A stretch of DNA of 64,000 nucleotides, from the NCBI RefSeq assembly GCF_031846305.1, contig NZ_JAVRHY010000011.1, forward strand, positions 1-64,000, read 5' to 3'. The DNA comes from Spectribacter acetivorans (GTDB lineage: Bacteria > Pseudomonadota > Gammaproteobacteria > Nevskiales > Salinisphaeraceae). The first letter of the stretch is position 1. The number at the start of each line of letters is the position of its first letter. A program made the position numbers and the translations under genes. A model generated the notes under the pieces. That model worked only from the letters and a program-made list of their open reading frames with translations, was not told the origin of the DNA and searched no databases. Positions 51,815-60,768 of this stretch are shown here, one piece after another.

Positions 51815-54800
51815 TCAGAAAACTTCCCAGGACAGCGAGGCACCGAATGACCGGCCCAGAATGAATCGCTGCTGAAGCAGCGGGCCCTGCATGAAGTCGA
51901 TCTCCTCGTTGAGGAGGTTCTCCGCCTTCAGCTTCAGCTTTCCGCGATTGAAGAAACCGAGGCTGTAAGTCAGATCAACGAATGTACTGGGCTGCTGGAA
52001 TACGTCCGGGCGACCGTTTGCTCCGGCGGCATCCAGCCGTTCACCAACCCGGTTGAGTGCCAGTGTCCAGTCGTGGATGGCGCCGTCGTAGCCAAGCTGG
52101 AAGTTGAATACGGTGTCGGCCTGCCCCTGTAGCCGGCGCTGCCGGTTGGTCGCAATACCGCCGGGACCGATTTCCACCTCAGATTCGGTAATGGTGAAGT
52201 TGGCCTGCACGTAACTTTTCTTGAGGAGCTCCGATTCCGGCATCAGGCCAATGTCCGAGAACCAGTCAAGGCCGGCGCGTCCGTCGATCTCGAACCCGTA
52301 GACCTCGCCGATCTCGCCATTGGTGAACTGGATGCGCTGACCGCCGCCCGCCACCGGCAGGAACTGCCGCTCGATCGGGTTCTTCAGGTCCTTGAGAAAG
52401 ATACCGGCGGTCACCGCCTCCTTGGCCGAGGGGTACCACTCCCAACGCAGGTCGTAGCTCTCGATCTCGGTGGCTTCCAGATCCGGGTTGCCGGCGAACT
52501 GCTCGCCGGTATCCGGGTCCAGGAAGAGCGTGTCGGAGATCTCTACCAGCAGCGGATACGACACCGACTTGCCGGTGGTGAAACGAACCTGGGTGTTCTC
52601 GCTGGCGAACCAGGTCAGGCCCAGCGACGGCAGGGTATCGGTGCGATCGAAGCCGCTGACCGTTCCTACGTCGTCGGTGATCGATGTCGGCGTCGTGACC
52701 TCGTAGTTCGCCTCCTCGCGGCGAACCCCGAGTGTCAGCCGCAGCAGATCCGCCCAGCGAAGGTCGGTTAGCGCATAGAAACCCGAAACATCGGCGGTCC
52801 CGAAGTAACGGTCGGAGCCCACGGTGCGCTCGGAAAAGTTCACCGTGTCACCAATAGTGAAATCGTTGATGATGAACTCGGGAATCGGCTGCGCCAGGTT
52901 CGCAAGCGAGCCGGCCGGTTCGAAGTTGAAACGCCGTGTGACCGACACACGCTCTTGCGCGGAGTCCGCCAGGCCGACCTTGATCATCGGAGTCAGGCGC
53001 CCCCAGTCGTTCAGCGGGAAGGTCAGGTCCAGTCCGTAGCTGTTGACCTCATCGGTGACGACGTTGAACTCTCGCTGCAACGCGTCCTCGGCGGCGAATT
53101 CCAGCGGGTCATCGTTGAACAGCGGACCCTGGTAATTCCAGGTGCGGCGATCCGGCCGGTCACGGTCGCCGTCCGCGGTCTGGGCGCGCCAGTCGACCTG
53201 CACGAAATCGAAGTCGTGCGAACCCACCAGCTGATGCAGCAGCGTTTCACGCTGATTGAACTCGAGCAGGAACTGGCGTTCACGGAATTCGTCACTGACC
53301 ACGCTGATGCCGTCGGCAATCGAGGTCCGGTCCTTGGTGTCGCGAATGAAGAAGTTGTTCAGCGATACCGAATGGCTTTCCCACTCGCCGCTGAAGACGG
53401 CCAGCGCACTCATGCGGATGTCGCGCTCGGTGCGCCGATCGGTGAAATCCTGTTGAACGCGCAGCGTGTCGGCGCTATTACCTTCGTAGGTAATGTCCCG
53501 CTCCTCGATAAAGCGGTACTTGTGATCGTAGGAGGCGGAGGCCAGCACGCCGAAACGGCCATAGCTGGTGTCGAAGCCCTTGCCTCCACTGAGGCTGCCG
53601 CCGACGTCCGCCGGCAGCTCCATGGTTTCGGGAAGGTGCACGTCGTTGAAGCTCTTGCCGAGCGCGATGCGCTCCTGCTCGTTCGCAACGGACTGCAGGT
53701 TGCCGCCGGCGGCCCGGATCGGGCCCGGCAGGGCCCGGGCGCCGTTATCCTGGCCGAGGAAATCCTCGACGCTGCCGTCGTAGGTGGCACCAGTCTCGCC
53801 GGTACTGGCCGAGTTGGCGCCAGTCGATACGGACAGATCGACGAATCCCGACTGCGGCACCTTGCGGGTATCCAGCGACACCAGACCCGCGCCGAATGCG
53901 CCCGGCTGATCCGCCGAATAGCTTTTCTGCACCTCGATACCGGACAGCACACCGGCCGGAAACAGATCCAGCGGTACCGACTGACGCACCGGATCGGTAC
54001 TGGGCAGCGGCGAGCCATTGAACTGCGCGTAGGTATAACGCGAGGGCTGGCCACGAATGACCACGAACTTGCCCTGCTCCAGCGTCAGACCCGACACGCG
54101 GGTCAAGGCTTCGGCGGCGTCGCTGTCGCCGGTACGCGAAATCTGCTCGGCGCCGAGGACCTCGGTCACCTGCGAAGATTCCCGCTGAAGCGTGAAGGTG
54201 GACGCTACGCTGCCCTCGATGAACGGTGCGGTCACGGTGTATTCGGCAAGCTGCACGCCGGAGGGCGCCATTTCCACGCTGGCGGTCACTGCCTTGCCGG
54301 GTATCACGCGAATATTTTCCAGCGTCTGGGCGGCGTAGTCCGGGTGCACGATGGACAGGGTGTAGTTGCCGGGCGGCAGTTCCGCCTGGTACTGGCCGGC
54401 GGCATTGGTGCGCATGCGGGTTTCGGTGCCAGCCACGAAGATCTCGGCGCCGACAATCGGGGCGCCGTCCTCCACCGACACCACTTCGCCTTCGAGCAGA
54501 CCGGGCTTGAACGCGCCAACAATGCGCTGCTCTTCGGTCTGGCCGGCCAGGACCGGATCGGTCCCGGAACTTTCGATGGCCACGTCCGGCTCGCGGCCGC
54601 TGCGCAGCGTCACCAGGATCTGGATGTCTTCCTCGTCGGCGGTGAGCAGATCAAGTTCGAGCAGGGTTTCGCCGTCGCGAACCAGACTGACGTCACGACG
54701 GCCCGCGGCGATGCGCGCGTAGATGGCGCCGGCGGGGCTGCTGGTGTCCACCGTGTCGCCGTCGACCCGCATGTCCACGTCGGCGACCGGACTGCCGTCC

Positions 54801-54898
54801 TCGGCGAAGATGAACAACCAGACGTCACCGCCGGTCTGGGCGAAGGCAGGGGCACACAGGCTGAGCACTGCGAACAGGGCTAGCACACGATAGAACAT
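51815..54898 (-). CDS. TonB-dependent outer-membrane receptor with N-terminal carboxypeptidase-regulatory-like domain
   Basis: A 1027-residue receptor from the ATG at 54898. Signal peptide 1-20 (ending AFAQT). Residues 22-110 form one Ig-like region, then a CarboxypepD_reg-like domain (GLLEGEVVSVEDGAPIVGAEIFVAGTETRMRTNAAGQYQAELPPGNYTL). The plug follows (SSQVTEVLGAEQISRTGDSDAAEALTRVSGLTLEQGKFVVIRGQPSRYTY), then a 22-strand type barrel ending FGASLSWEVF with the usual terminal aromatic residue. The substrate is unknown; no heme or siderophore feature is evident. It lies between its lipoprotein and the TonB machinery, all on one strand. Confidence 0.9.
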   Translation of the reverse strand: MFYRVLALFAVLSLCAPAFAQTGGDVWLFIFAEDGSPVADVDMRVDGDTVDTSSPAGAIYARIAAGRRDVSLVRDGETLLELDLLTADEEDIQILVTLRSGREPDVAIESSGTDPVLAGQTEEQRIVGAFKPGLLEGEVVSVEDGAPIVGAEIFVAGTETRMRTNAAGQYQAELPPGNYTLSIVHPDYAAQTLENIRVIPGKAVTASVEMAPSGVQLAEYTVTAPFIEGSVASTFTLQRESSQVTEVLGAEQISRTGDSDAAEALTRVSGLTLEQGKFVVIRGQPSRYTYAQFNGSPLPSTDPVRQSVPLDLFPAGVLSGIEVQKSYSADQPGAFGAGLVSLDTRKVPQSGFVDLSVSTGANSASTGETGATYDGSVEDFLGQDNGARALPGPIRAAGGNLQSVANEQERIALGKSFNDVHLPETMELPADVGGSLSGGKGFDTSYGRFGVLASASYDHKYRFIEERDITYEGNSADTLRVQQDFTDRRTERDIRMSALAVFSGEWESHSVSLNNFFIRDTKDRTSIADGISVVSDEFRERQFLLEFNQRETLLHQLVGSHDFDFVQVDWRAQTADGDRDRPDRRTWNYQGPLFNDDPLEFAAEDALQREFNVVTDEVNSYGLDLTFPLNDWGRLTPMIKVGLADSAQERVSVTRRFNFEPAGSLANLAQPIPEFIINDFTIGDTVNFSERTVGSDRYFGTADVSGFYALTDLRWADLLRLTLGVRREEANYEVTTPTSITDDVGTVSGFDRTDTLPSLGLTWFASENTQVRFTTGKSVSYPLLVEISDTLFLDPDTGEQFAGNPDLEATEIESYDLRWEWYPSAKEAVTAGIFLKDLKNPIERQFLPVAGGGQRIQFTNGEIGEVYGFEIDGRAGLDWFSDIGLMPESELLKKSYVQANFTITESEVEIGPGGIATNRQRRLQGQADTVFNFQLGYDGAIHDWTLALNRVGERLDAAGANGRPDVFQQPSTFVDLTYSLGFFNRGKLKLKAENLLNEEIDFMQGPLLQQRFILGRSFGASLSWEVF

Positions 54899-54927
54899 GA
54901 TTCGGCTCGCTGTCGGGGGCCGGCGCG

Positions 54928-56133
54928 TTACGCGCACAGCCAGGGATCGCTACGGCATTCCTGCATGTACTGGCGTAACTGGGTGGCCTGGCGAACCAGA
55001 TCCCCCTTCGTGAGTCGGCTGAGATGCGCCTCCGCCGCATCGAACTTGCCGGCCTTGAACAACGAATAGGCCAGGGCGTAGCGAATGTTCTGGTCTTCCA
55101 GCAGGCCCACGCGATTGAGCGAGGCCTGGGCGCCGGCGACCTGCTCGTAGCGTTCCAGCTCGACCAGGATCGCCACGCGCTGGCGCATCTTTTCCTTGGG
55201 ATCGCGTACCCGGGCATTCAGGTTCAGCGCCCGGAACAGCTGCCCGGCGCGCCGGTGGAATTCGGCCGCCTCGTGGGTCAGCTCCGGGTGCACGGCAGCG
55301 GCCTTTTCATAGACGTCCGCCGCCGCCTTGCCGCGGCCGGTGTCGAAATACACCTGCGCCAGGGCCTGGGTGATCTTGGTGTTCTCGGGGAAACGCAGCT
55401 GGGCGTATTCCAGGAAGGACAGCGCCTCATCGCTCTCGCCGCCCCGGTGCAGGGCCACCGCAATCGCGAGGTAGTCCTCGGGCCCGCCCTCGATTTCGCC
55501 GAGATAACGTCGCCCCAGTTCCGCGGCCGACTGGTAGGTGCCCAGTTCCATCATGTAGAACACCTGACGACGCAGGAACTGATGGTTGTCCGGATAACGC
55601 GCCAGCCCGGCCTCGAGCGCCCGGAACGCACCCACCGGCTGGTCCAGTTTCCAGTGCGACTCGGCCCGTAGGATGTACAGCGACGGGTATTTCGCCGCGG
55701 CGCTGCCCGCCTTGTCGATGGCATCCAGGGTGTCCGCGTATTCCTGCAAGCGAAAATGCGCCTGACCCAGGTAGACGTAGATAACCGGCTTGTCCTGACC
55801 GGCGGTGATCGAGTCGCGGAAGTCGTCTCGCGCCCCCGCCGGATCATCCCGGTTCAGGCGCGCGAGGCCGCGCAGGGTATAGAAGCGCACCCGGTCGAGA
55901 TCCTCCGCCGACGGGTCGATATCGGACAGCACGGTCAGCGCGCGATCGTAATAGCCGTCGCCCACCAGCAGACCGACGAGCGACAGGCGGTCCGACACCG
56001 TCAGATCGCTGGTATCGCCGTCGGCCGGCATCTGCACCGCCGGCTCGCCGTTGCCCTCGTCCTGGGCCAGGACGGCGGGACCGGCGATGGCCAGGGCCAG
56101 CGACAGGAATGCAGCAGTGAGCGTGGGGCGCAT
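54928..56133 (-). CDS. TPR protein of the TonB2-type cluster
   Basis: A 401-residue exported protein. The ATG at 56133 starts a signal peptide (ending AVLAQDEG). The rest is tetratricopeptide-like repeats, for example YDRALTVLSDIDPSAEDLDRVRFYTLRGLARLNRDDPAGARDDF and ESDEALSFLEYAQLRFPENTKITQALAQVYFDTGRGKAAADVYEKA. It sits between the tonB gene and the receptor. TPR proteins at this position occur in other TonB2-type clusters and probably help assemble or contact the receptor, which is inference. Confidence 0.83.
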   Translation of the reverse strand: MRPTLTAAFLSLALAIAGPAVLAQDEGNGEPAVQMPADGDTSDLTVSDRLSLVGLLVGDGYYDRALTVLSDIDPSAEDLDRVRFYTLRGLARLNRDDPAGARDDFRDSITAGQDKPVIYVYLGQAHFRLQEYADTLDAIDKAGSAAAKYPSLYILRAESHWKLDQPVGAFRALEAGLARYPDNHQFLRRQVFYMMELGTYQSAAELGRRYLGEIEGGPEDYLAIAVALHRGGESDEALSFLEYAQLRFPENTKITQALAQVYFDTGRGKAAADVYEKAAAVHPELTHEAAEFHRRAGQLFRALNLNARVRDPKEKMRQRVAILVELERYEQVAGAQASLNRVGLLEDQNIRYALAYSLFKAGKFDAAEAHLSRLTKGDLVRQATQLRQYMQECRSDPWLCA

Positions 56134-56158
56134 GGGATTCAGACTCCGCGACATCCGT

Positions 56159-56800
56159 TTAGCTGAGATCGAAGCTGATCCGCTGGCGCACCCAGGTCTT
56201 GACCGTTTCGCCCTTGTACTTGGCCGGGGTGAAACGCCACTGCTGGATGCCCTGCGCGGCAATCTGATCGAACACGCCGCCCGGCTCGGCACTGAGCACC
56301 TTCACCTGCTCCACGGAACCGTTCTCGTCGACCAGCACGCTGAGAAGCACGTAACCCTCGACCCCCTCGGCGCGGGCCTCTGCGGGATAATTCATCGCAC
56401 CCTGACGGATCGGCCGCGGGGCCTCGTCGACGGTATCGCCGGTCATCACCACGTCGCGCGACTCACCCAGCAGGTCATCGCTGGCGCCGGCGACGCCGTC
56501 CATATCCACCGAGGGAATACCCAGATCCAGGCCCGGCAGTGAGGAATCCAGACCACGCAGCGGGTTCTGCGGCGGGTCGAGCGGATCACGCTCGGGCGGC
56601 GGCTTCGGCTTCTGGACCACCTGTTCCGGCTCCGGCTGCTCCAGCTTTTCCACCGAGAACTCGGCGCTGGTGGAGCGCTCTTCGCGATCCGGTGCCCGCG
56701 AGAATTCGTTCATCAGCACCACGAGGCTGAAGATGGAAAGCGAGCCCGCCACCATGTAGGACAAGGCAATGCCGTGACGGCGTACGTGTGTTGCATTCAT
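56159..56800 (-). CDS. tonB: TonB-family energy transducer
   Basis: A 213-residue TonB protein: cytoplasmic N-terminus, one membrane helix (about 14-33), a Pro/Glu/Lys segment (PEPEQVVQKPKPPPERDPLDPP) and a C-terminal TonB domain (MNYPAEARAEGVEGYVLLSVLVDENGSVEQVKVLSAEPGGVFDQIAAQGIQQWRFTPAKYKG). The short proline region resembles TonB2 of Vibrio rather than E. coli TonB. It lies in a set with exbD, exbB and a long exbB-like gene. Confidence 0.92.
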   Translation of the reverse strand: MNATHVRRHGIALSYMVAGSLSIFSLVVLMNEFSRAPDREERSTSAEFSVEKLEQPEPEQVVQKPKPPPERDPLDPPQNPLRGLDSSLPGLDLGIPSVDMDGVAGASDDLLGESRDVVMTGDTVDEAPRPIRQGAMNYPAEARAEGVEGYVLLSVLVDENGSVEQVKVLSAEPGGVFDQIAAQGIQQWRFTPAKYKGETVKTWVRQRISFDLS

Positions 56801-56832
56801 GTCGATAACTCCTTTGCCGGGGTGCGGAACAA

Positions 56833-57249
56833 TCAGGTCCGGCCGCCCGCTTCATTGCGGGTGGCCACGCCCACGTCGGATGCGCCGGCCAGTCGCGCCT
56901 GATCCACCACTTCCACCAGTTTCTGCGACGGCACGTTGCCGTCCGTGACCACCAGCACCGAGCCGCTGGTGCTGACCTCTAGCAGGTCCTTGAGCCGGCT
57001 CTGGATCACCCAGGTCTGCACCGGCTGCCCGTCCAGATAGGTCTGGCCGGAGCCCTCGATGTAGATGCGCACGGCCTTGGTCGACGACGGCTCGGCGGTG
57101 GACGCCTTGGGCCGGTCGATGTCCAGGTCCATGTCCTTGACGAAGGTCGTGCTGACCATGAAGAAGATCAGCAGGATGAAAACCATGTCGATAAGCGGCG
57201 AGATGTCGATGCCCTGCTGCTCTTCGCTTTCCCGTTGCCGGTACTTCAT
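56833..57249 (-). CDS. exbD: ExbD-like energy transduction protein
   Basis: A 138-residue protein with one membrane helix (DISPLIDMVFILLIFFMVSTTF) containing the membrane aspartate required for proton flow, and a periplasmic domain ending EVVDQARLAGASDVGVATRNE. Its ATG overlaps the exbB stop (ATGA). Confidence 0.93.
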   Translation of the reverse strand: MKYRQRESEEQQGIDISPLIDMVFILLIFFMVSTTFVKDMDLDIDRPKASTAEPSSTKAVRIYIEGSGQTYLDGQPVQTWVIQSRLKDLLEVSTSGSVLVVTDGNVPSQKLVEVVDQARLAGASDVGVATRNEAGGRT

Positions 57250-57869
57250 TGCTCGCCTCCGTCGGCGCTGACCGCGACTTCGCGGCTGCTGAGGATGTCC
57301 TTGATCTGGGCCAGTTCCATCTCGATCACCCGCTGCTTGCGGTCGAGAAAGCCCTTGATCACCAGCCCGGGAATCGCCACCGCCAGGCCCAGCTGGGTGG
57401 TGAACAGCGCCTGGGAAATACCGGCCGCGATGCCGCCGTTGCGGGTGTAGAGCGCGGCGTCGTCCAGCGACCGGAAGGTCTCCATCATCCCGGTGACCGT
57501 GCCGAGCAGACCCAGCACCGGCGCCACCGCCACGATCGCGCCCACCAGCTTCCGGTAACGCTTGATCTCCATGTGATGGTCGGCCAGCGCGTCATCCAGC
57601 CGACGGCGCAGATGCGCACCGCCGCTGCGCGCCACGGCCAGACCGTCGCGGGCCGCCTGTTCGATGATGCCGCGGGCCTTGCCGCCCCGGCCCTCGATTT
57701 CGCGACGCAGCACTACCCGGACCGATGTATTGCCGCCGCGCCGCAGGACTGCCGCGCGGTAGCCCAGCCCGAACCACAGCACCAGCGTGGCCAGCACCAG
57801 CCAGGGCATCACGTAGCCCCCGGCCTCGTAGTAGAACTGCGCCCGCTCGAACAGGAGCCCGAGTTCCAT
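57246..57869 (-). CDS. exbB: ExbB-like proton channel protein
   Basis: A 207-residue MotA/TolQ/ExbB-family protein with three membrane helices: near 20-38, then IVAVAPVLGLLGTVTGMMETF and GISQALFTTQLGLAVAIPGLVIKGFL. One-base overlap (TGATG) with the longer TtpC-like gene upstream and ATGA overlap with exbD downstream, giving tight stoichiometric coupling. Confidence 0.93.
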   Translation of the reverse strand: MELGLLFERAQFYYEAGGYVMPWLVLATLVLWFGLGYRAAVLRRGGNTSVRVVLRREIEGRGGKARGIIEQAARDGLAVARSGGAHLRRRLDDALADHHMEIKRYRKLVGAIVAVAPVLGLLGTVTGMMETFRSLDDAALYTRNGGIAAGISQALFTTQLGLAVAIPGLVIKGFLDRKQRVIEMELAQIKDILSSREVAVSADGGEQ

Positions 57870-59338
57870 CAGGCCGGGCTCCCCGCGTGGGCCATGCGCG
57901 GCGAGGTGCCGTCACGGCCGGCGTGATACAGGTTGGTCACCCGCAGGGCGGCCTTTTCCATGCTGTCCTTGATACGCTCGGCCCAGGACGACAGGACATT
58001 GCCGATCAGCAGCGTCGGGATCGCCACCATCAGGCCCAGCTCGGTGGTCACCAGCGCGGTGGAAATACCGCCGGACAGCAGCTTGGGATCGCCGGTGCCG
58101 AACTTGGTGATCACGTCGAACGTGCTGATCATGCCGGTGACGGTGCCGAGCAGACCCAGCAGCGGGGACACCGCGGCAATCACCAGGATCATGGCGCCGA
58201 AGCGGTTCAGGTGGCCGCTCTCCGCCAGGATCGACTCGGAAATGATGTCTTCCAGGTGCTCGCGCTGGCGGTCCATGTTGCGCAGGGCCGAGCCCACCAC
58301 GCGGGCCGCCGAGCCCTTGAAGCGACTGCAGGCCTCGCGGGCATCGTCCATGCGGCCTTCGCGCACCAGCGCACCGACTTCGCGCTCGAGCTGACCGGTA
58401 CGGGAACTGGCCCGGGCCAGGAAGGCAATGCGCACCAGGATCAACAGTAGCGCCACGCCGGCCAGACCCATGATGATCCAGGCGATGGTCCCGCCGCTTT
58501 CAATGTGTTCGATCACCGATTCCGCCCCGCTGCCTTCGGCGCTGGTATCCAGCGACTCGTAGAGGAACAGCGGCAACACCGCCGGGCTGGCGCCCTGGGC
58601 GATCTCGCGCACGGTGTCGGTGGCGGCGTTCTCCCAGATCTTGTAGCGGCCGCCGCCAGCCGGGGCCAGCACGCCCGCGGCATCGGGGGACACGCCGTAG
58701 GCGGCGATGCCGCCGACCTTGATCAACTGACCATCGATGCGGCTGCCATCCTGGGTAAAGAAGGCGCCATCGGTGGTGCGCATTTCGCTGCGCTCGGCGA
58801 TCAGTTCGCGAGCGGTGGCGAACGTCTCGCGCACCTTCTCGTCATCGCCGAGCTCGGCGAAGTCGTCGCCGCCCAGCTTCTCGATGCCGTAATCACCCAG
58901 GGTGGACTCGGCCTGCGAGAAGGTGCCTTCCAGCACCTGCTGGGCATTGCTGGTGGAACGGGTCCGCTCCTGAATCAGCTTGAGTTCCTCGCGCGCCTGA
59001 TTCTGCCGGTCCTGCGCCGCCACCAGCTGACTCTGGAGCTGGTCCACGCGGCCCTTCACCTGACCGACTTCGCGTGACGCACGGGCCCGGAAATCCTGCA
59101 GGCTGCGTTCCAGCTGTGCTTTCTGCTCGACCAGGAACGCGAACTCGCGCTTGAACGCCTCTTCCAGGCGCTGTTCCACGCTCTCCTCGCTGGGCTCGGC
59201 CGCCGGGGCCGGCGCAGCGGGCGCGTCCGCGGACGGCGCATCGCCGGCCGGGGCGGGTTCATCCTGCGCCTGAACTGGGGCCAGCCACAGGGCCGCCGCA
59301 AGCGCGGCAAGCCGCCAACCATTGTTGATGACAGTCAT
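57869..59338 (-). CDS. Long ExbB-family protein, TtpC-like
   Basis: A 489-residue protein. Signal peptide 1-24 (ending VQAQDE), a periplasmic region of about 250 residues with an Ala/Pro-rich stretch and a strong coiled coil (EAFKREFAFLVEQKAQLERSLQDFRARASREVGQVKGRVDQLQSQLV), then a C-terminal MotA/TolQ/ExbB domain (VIAAVSPLLGLLGTVTGMISTF, GISTALVTTELGLMVAIPTLLI). This layout matches TtpC, the extra subunit of Vibrio TonB2 systems. The ORF could begin further upstream but the signal peptide fixes the start at 59338. One-base overlaps on both sides. Confidence 0.9.
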   Translation of the reverse strand: MTVINNGWRLAALAAALWLAPVQAQDEPAPAGDAPSADAPAAPAPAAEPSEESVEQRLEEAFKREFAFLVEQKAQLERSLQDFRARASREVGQVKGRVDQLQSQLVAAQDRQNQAREELKLIQERTRSTSNAQQVLEGTFSQAESTLGDYGIEKLGGDDFAELGDDEKVRETFATARELIAERSEMRTTDGAFFTQDGSRIDGQLIKVGGIAAYGVSPDAAGVLAPAGGGRYKIWENAATDTVREIAQGASPAVLPLFLYESLDTSAEGSGAESVIEHIESGGTIAWIIMGLAGVALLLILVRIAFLARASSRTGQLEREVGALVREGRMDDAREACSRFKGSAARVVGSALRNMDRQREHLEDIISESILAESGHLNRFGAMILVIAAVSPLLGLLGTVTGMISTFDVITKFGTGDPKLLSGGISTALVTTELGLMVAIPTLLIGNVLSSWAERIKDSMEKAALRVTNLYHAGRDGTSPRMAHAGSPA

Positions 59339-60171
59339 TACTTCTCCCCTCGGGATTCGGCCTGGGCGATGTCGGTGGGGGTGTCGGCGGCAGCCTGGCG
59401 AACGCCGGCTTCGCCGATGGCATTGGGCAGTTCGAAGAACCCGGTGCGGACCTGACGCTCGAAGGTCTGGAACAGCTCGCTGACCAGACGGCCGCTGTCG
59501 TCGACCGGCTGATAGCGCCACTGGTCGCCGTCGCGCACCACGTTGCCGTAGGCGCCGCCGCTGGTGCGGTAGAACATCATCACCATGCCTAGGCGGGCGA
59601 CGTCGGCCAGCCGCTCTTCGCCGTCGTGGCGAACGGTCTGCTGATACAGCCCGTTGTCGCCGGTCAGACGAATCTCGTCCTCGTAGAAGGCCCAGAGGGT
59701 ATTGATCGCCTTGTGCGGGGTGATCACGTCCTGTTCCACCCGGCTGCGAATCTGGTCAAGCTCCGCCAGGCGCTCATCCCGCTTGAACGGAAGGCGATTG
59801 CTCACCATCGACTCGGATGCGTCGATGATGGCCATTACCACCGGCTCCAGCTGGTCGGCGTCGGCACCGGCTTCCTGGGCGTCTTCGCGGGCGCTGGCCA
59901 TGCGCCCCTCGATTTCCTCAACCTGCAGTTGCGCCTGCTCGAGGCTGGCCTCGGCCTCGCCTCGCTGGCGCGCCAGCGCATTCATGCGGCTGCGATGCTG
60001 GTCCTTGGCGCTGGCCAGCTCGTCGTTGAGTTCCTCCACCTCGCCGCGCAGCTCGATCAGCTGCTTCGACAGGTTGTCGATGGAGTCCTGGGCAGCGGCC
60101 GTTCCGCAGGCCGCAAGCAGAATGCCGGCCAGGGTCGGACGCCAGGGTAATATCGACCACAAACGCGTCAT
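59338..60171 (-). CDS. DUF3450-family periplasmic coiled-coil protein
   Basis: A 277-residue exported protein (signal peptide ending GTAAAQDS) with a long N-terminal coiled coil (KQLIELRGEVEELNDELASAKDQHRSRMNALARQRGEAEASLEQAQLQVEEIEG) and a C-terminal DUF3450 domain (RLPFKRDERLAELDQIRSRVEQDVITPHKAINTLWAFYEDE). It is regularly the first gene of TonB2/TtpC clusters and probably docks with the coiled coil of TtpC; this is inference. First gene of the cluster; the 270 bases upstream hold its promoter but no clear box was found. Confidence 0.88.
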   Translation of the reverse strand: MTRLWSILPWRPTLAGILLAACGTAAAQDSIDNLSKQLIELRGEVEELNDELASAKDQHRSRMNALARQRGEAEASLEQAQLQVEEIEGRMASAREDAQEAGADADQLEPVVMAIIDASESMVSNRLPFKRDERLAELDQIRSRVEQDVITPHKAINTLWAFYEDEIRLTGDNGLYQQTVRHDGEERLADVARLGMVMMFYRTSGGAYGNVVRDGDQWRYQPVDDSGRLVSELFQTFERQVRTGFFELPNAIGEAGVRQAAADTPTDIAQAESRGEK

Positions 60172-60444
60172 CGGTGTCTCCCGAGATGTAGGACACCGGG
60201 GGCTCGTGCGGCCGCATCACCACGGCTCGGCGCGGTCCCCCGGGAAGCTCGGGACACAAGATGCGCGGCAAATGTTTCAATATTATGTCGGCCCGTCATC
60301 CGGTCTGTGCCGGGCCTTTGGCGACGGGATTCGACCGTCCGCCCTGGTCAGCGACTCACCCGCCCGACCCGCCGTTTGCGCACCGCAACATGCGCGGACC
60401 AGCTGTTATCATTACCGCCATTGCATGACGCCCGGAGCCACCCG

Positions 60445-60768
60445 ATGACATTCGTCGTCACCGAGAACTGCATCAAGTGCAAGTACACCGACTGCGTGGA
60501 GGTCTGTCCGGTGGACTGCTTCCACGAGGGGCCGAACTTCCTGGTGATCGACCCCGAGGAATGCATCGACTGCACGCTGTGCGAGCCGGAATGCCCGGTC
60601 GAGGCCATCGTGTCCGAGGACGATCTCTCAGAGGACCAGCAGCACTTCCTCAAGCTCAACGAGGAGCTGTCCGCCGAATGGCCGGTGATCACCGAGATCA
60701 AGGACCCGCCCGCCGACGCCAAGGAATGGGAAGACGTGCCGGACAAGCTCAAGCATCTGGAACGCTAG
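60445..60768 (+). CDS. fdxA: 7Fe-type ferredoxin FdxA
   Basis: A 107-residue ferredoxin with an extended C-terminus. Cysteine pattern: Cys9, Cys12, Cys17, Cys21, Cys25 in the first half and Cys40, Cys43, Cys46, Cys50 in the second (CIDCTLCEPECP), as in FdxA proteins that hold one 3Fe-4S and one 4Fe-4S cluster. Its stop overlaps the stop of dsbC by four bases in convergent orientation. Its redox partner is unknown. Confidence 0.93.
   Translation: MTFVVTENCIKCKYTDCVEVCPVDCFHEGPNFLVIDPEECIDCTLCEPECPVEAIVSEDDLSEDQQHFLKLNEELSAEWPVITEIKDPPADAKEWEDVPDKLKHLER

Noticed and set aside
60172..60444. Promoters for fdxA and for the DUF3450 gene
   Set aside because: Several TA-rich hexamers are present but none has a matching -35 box at proper spacing, so no site is reported.
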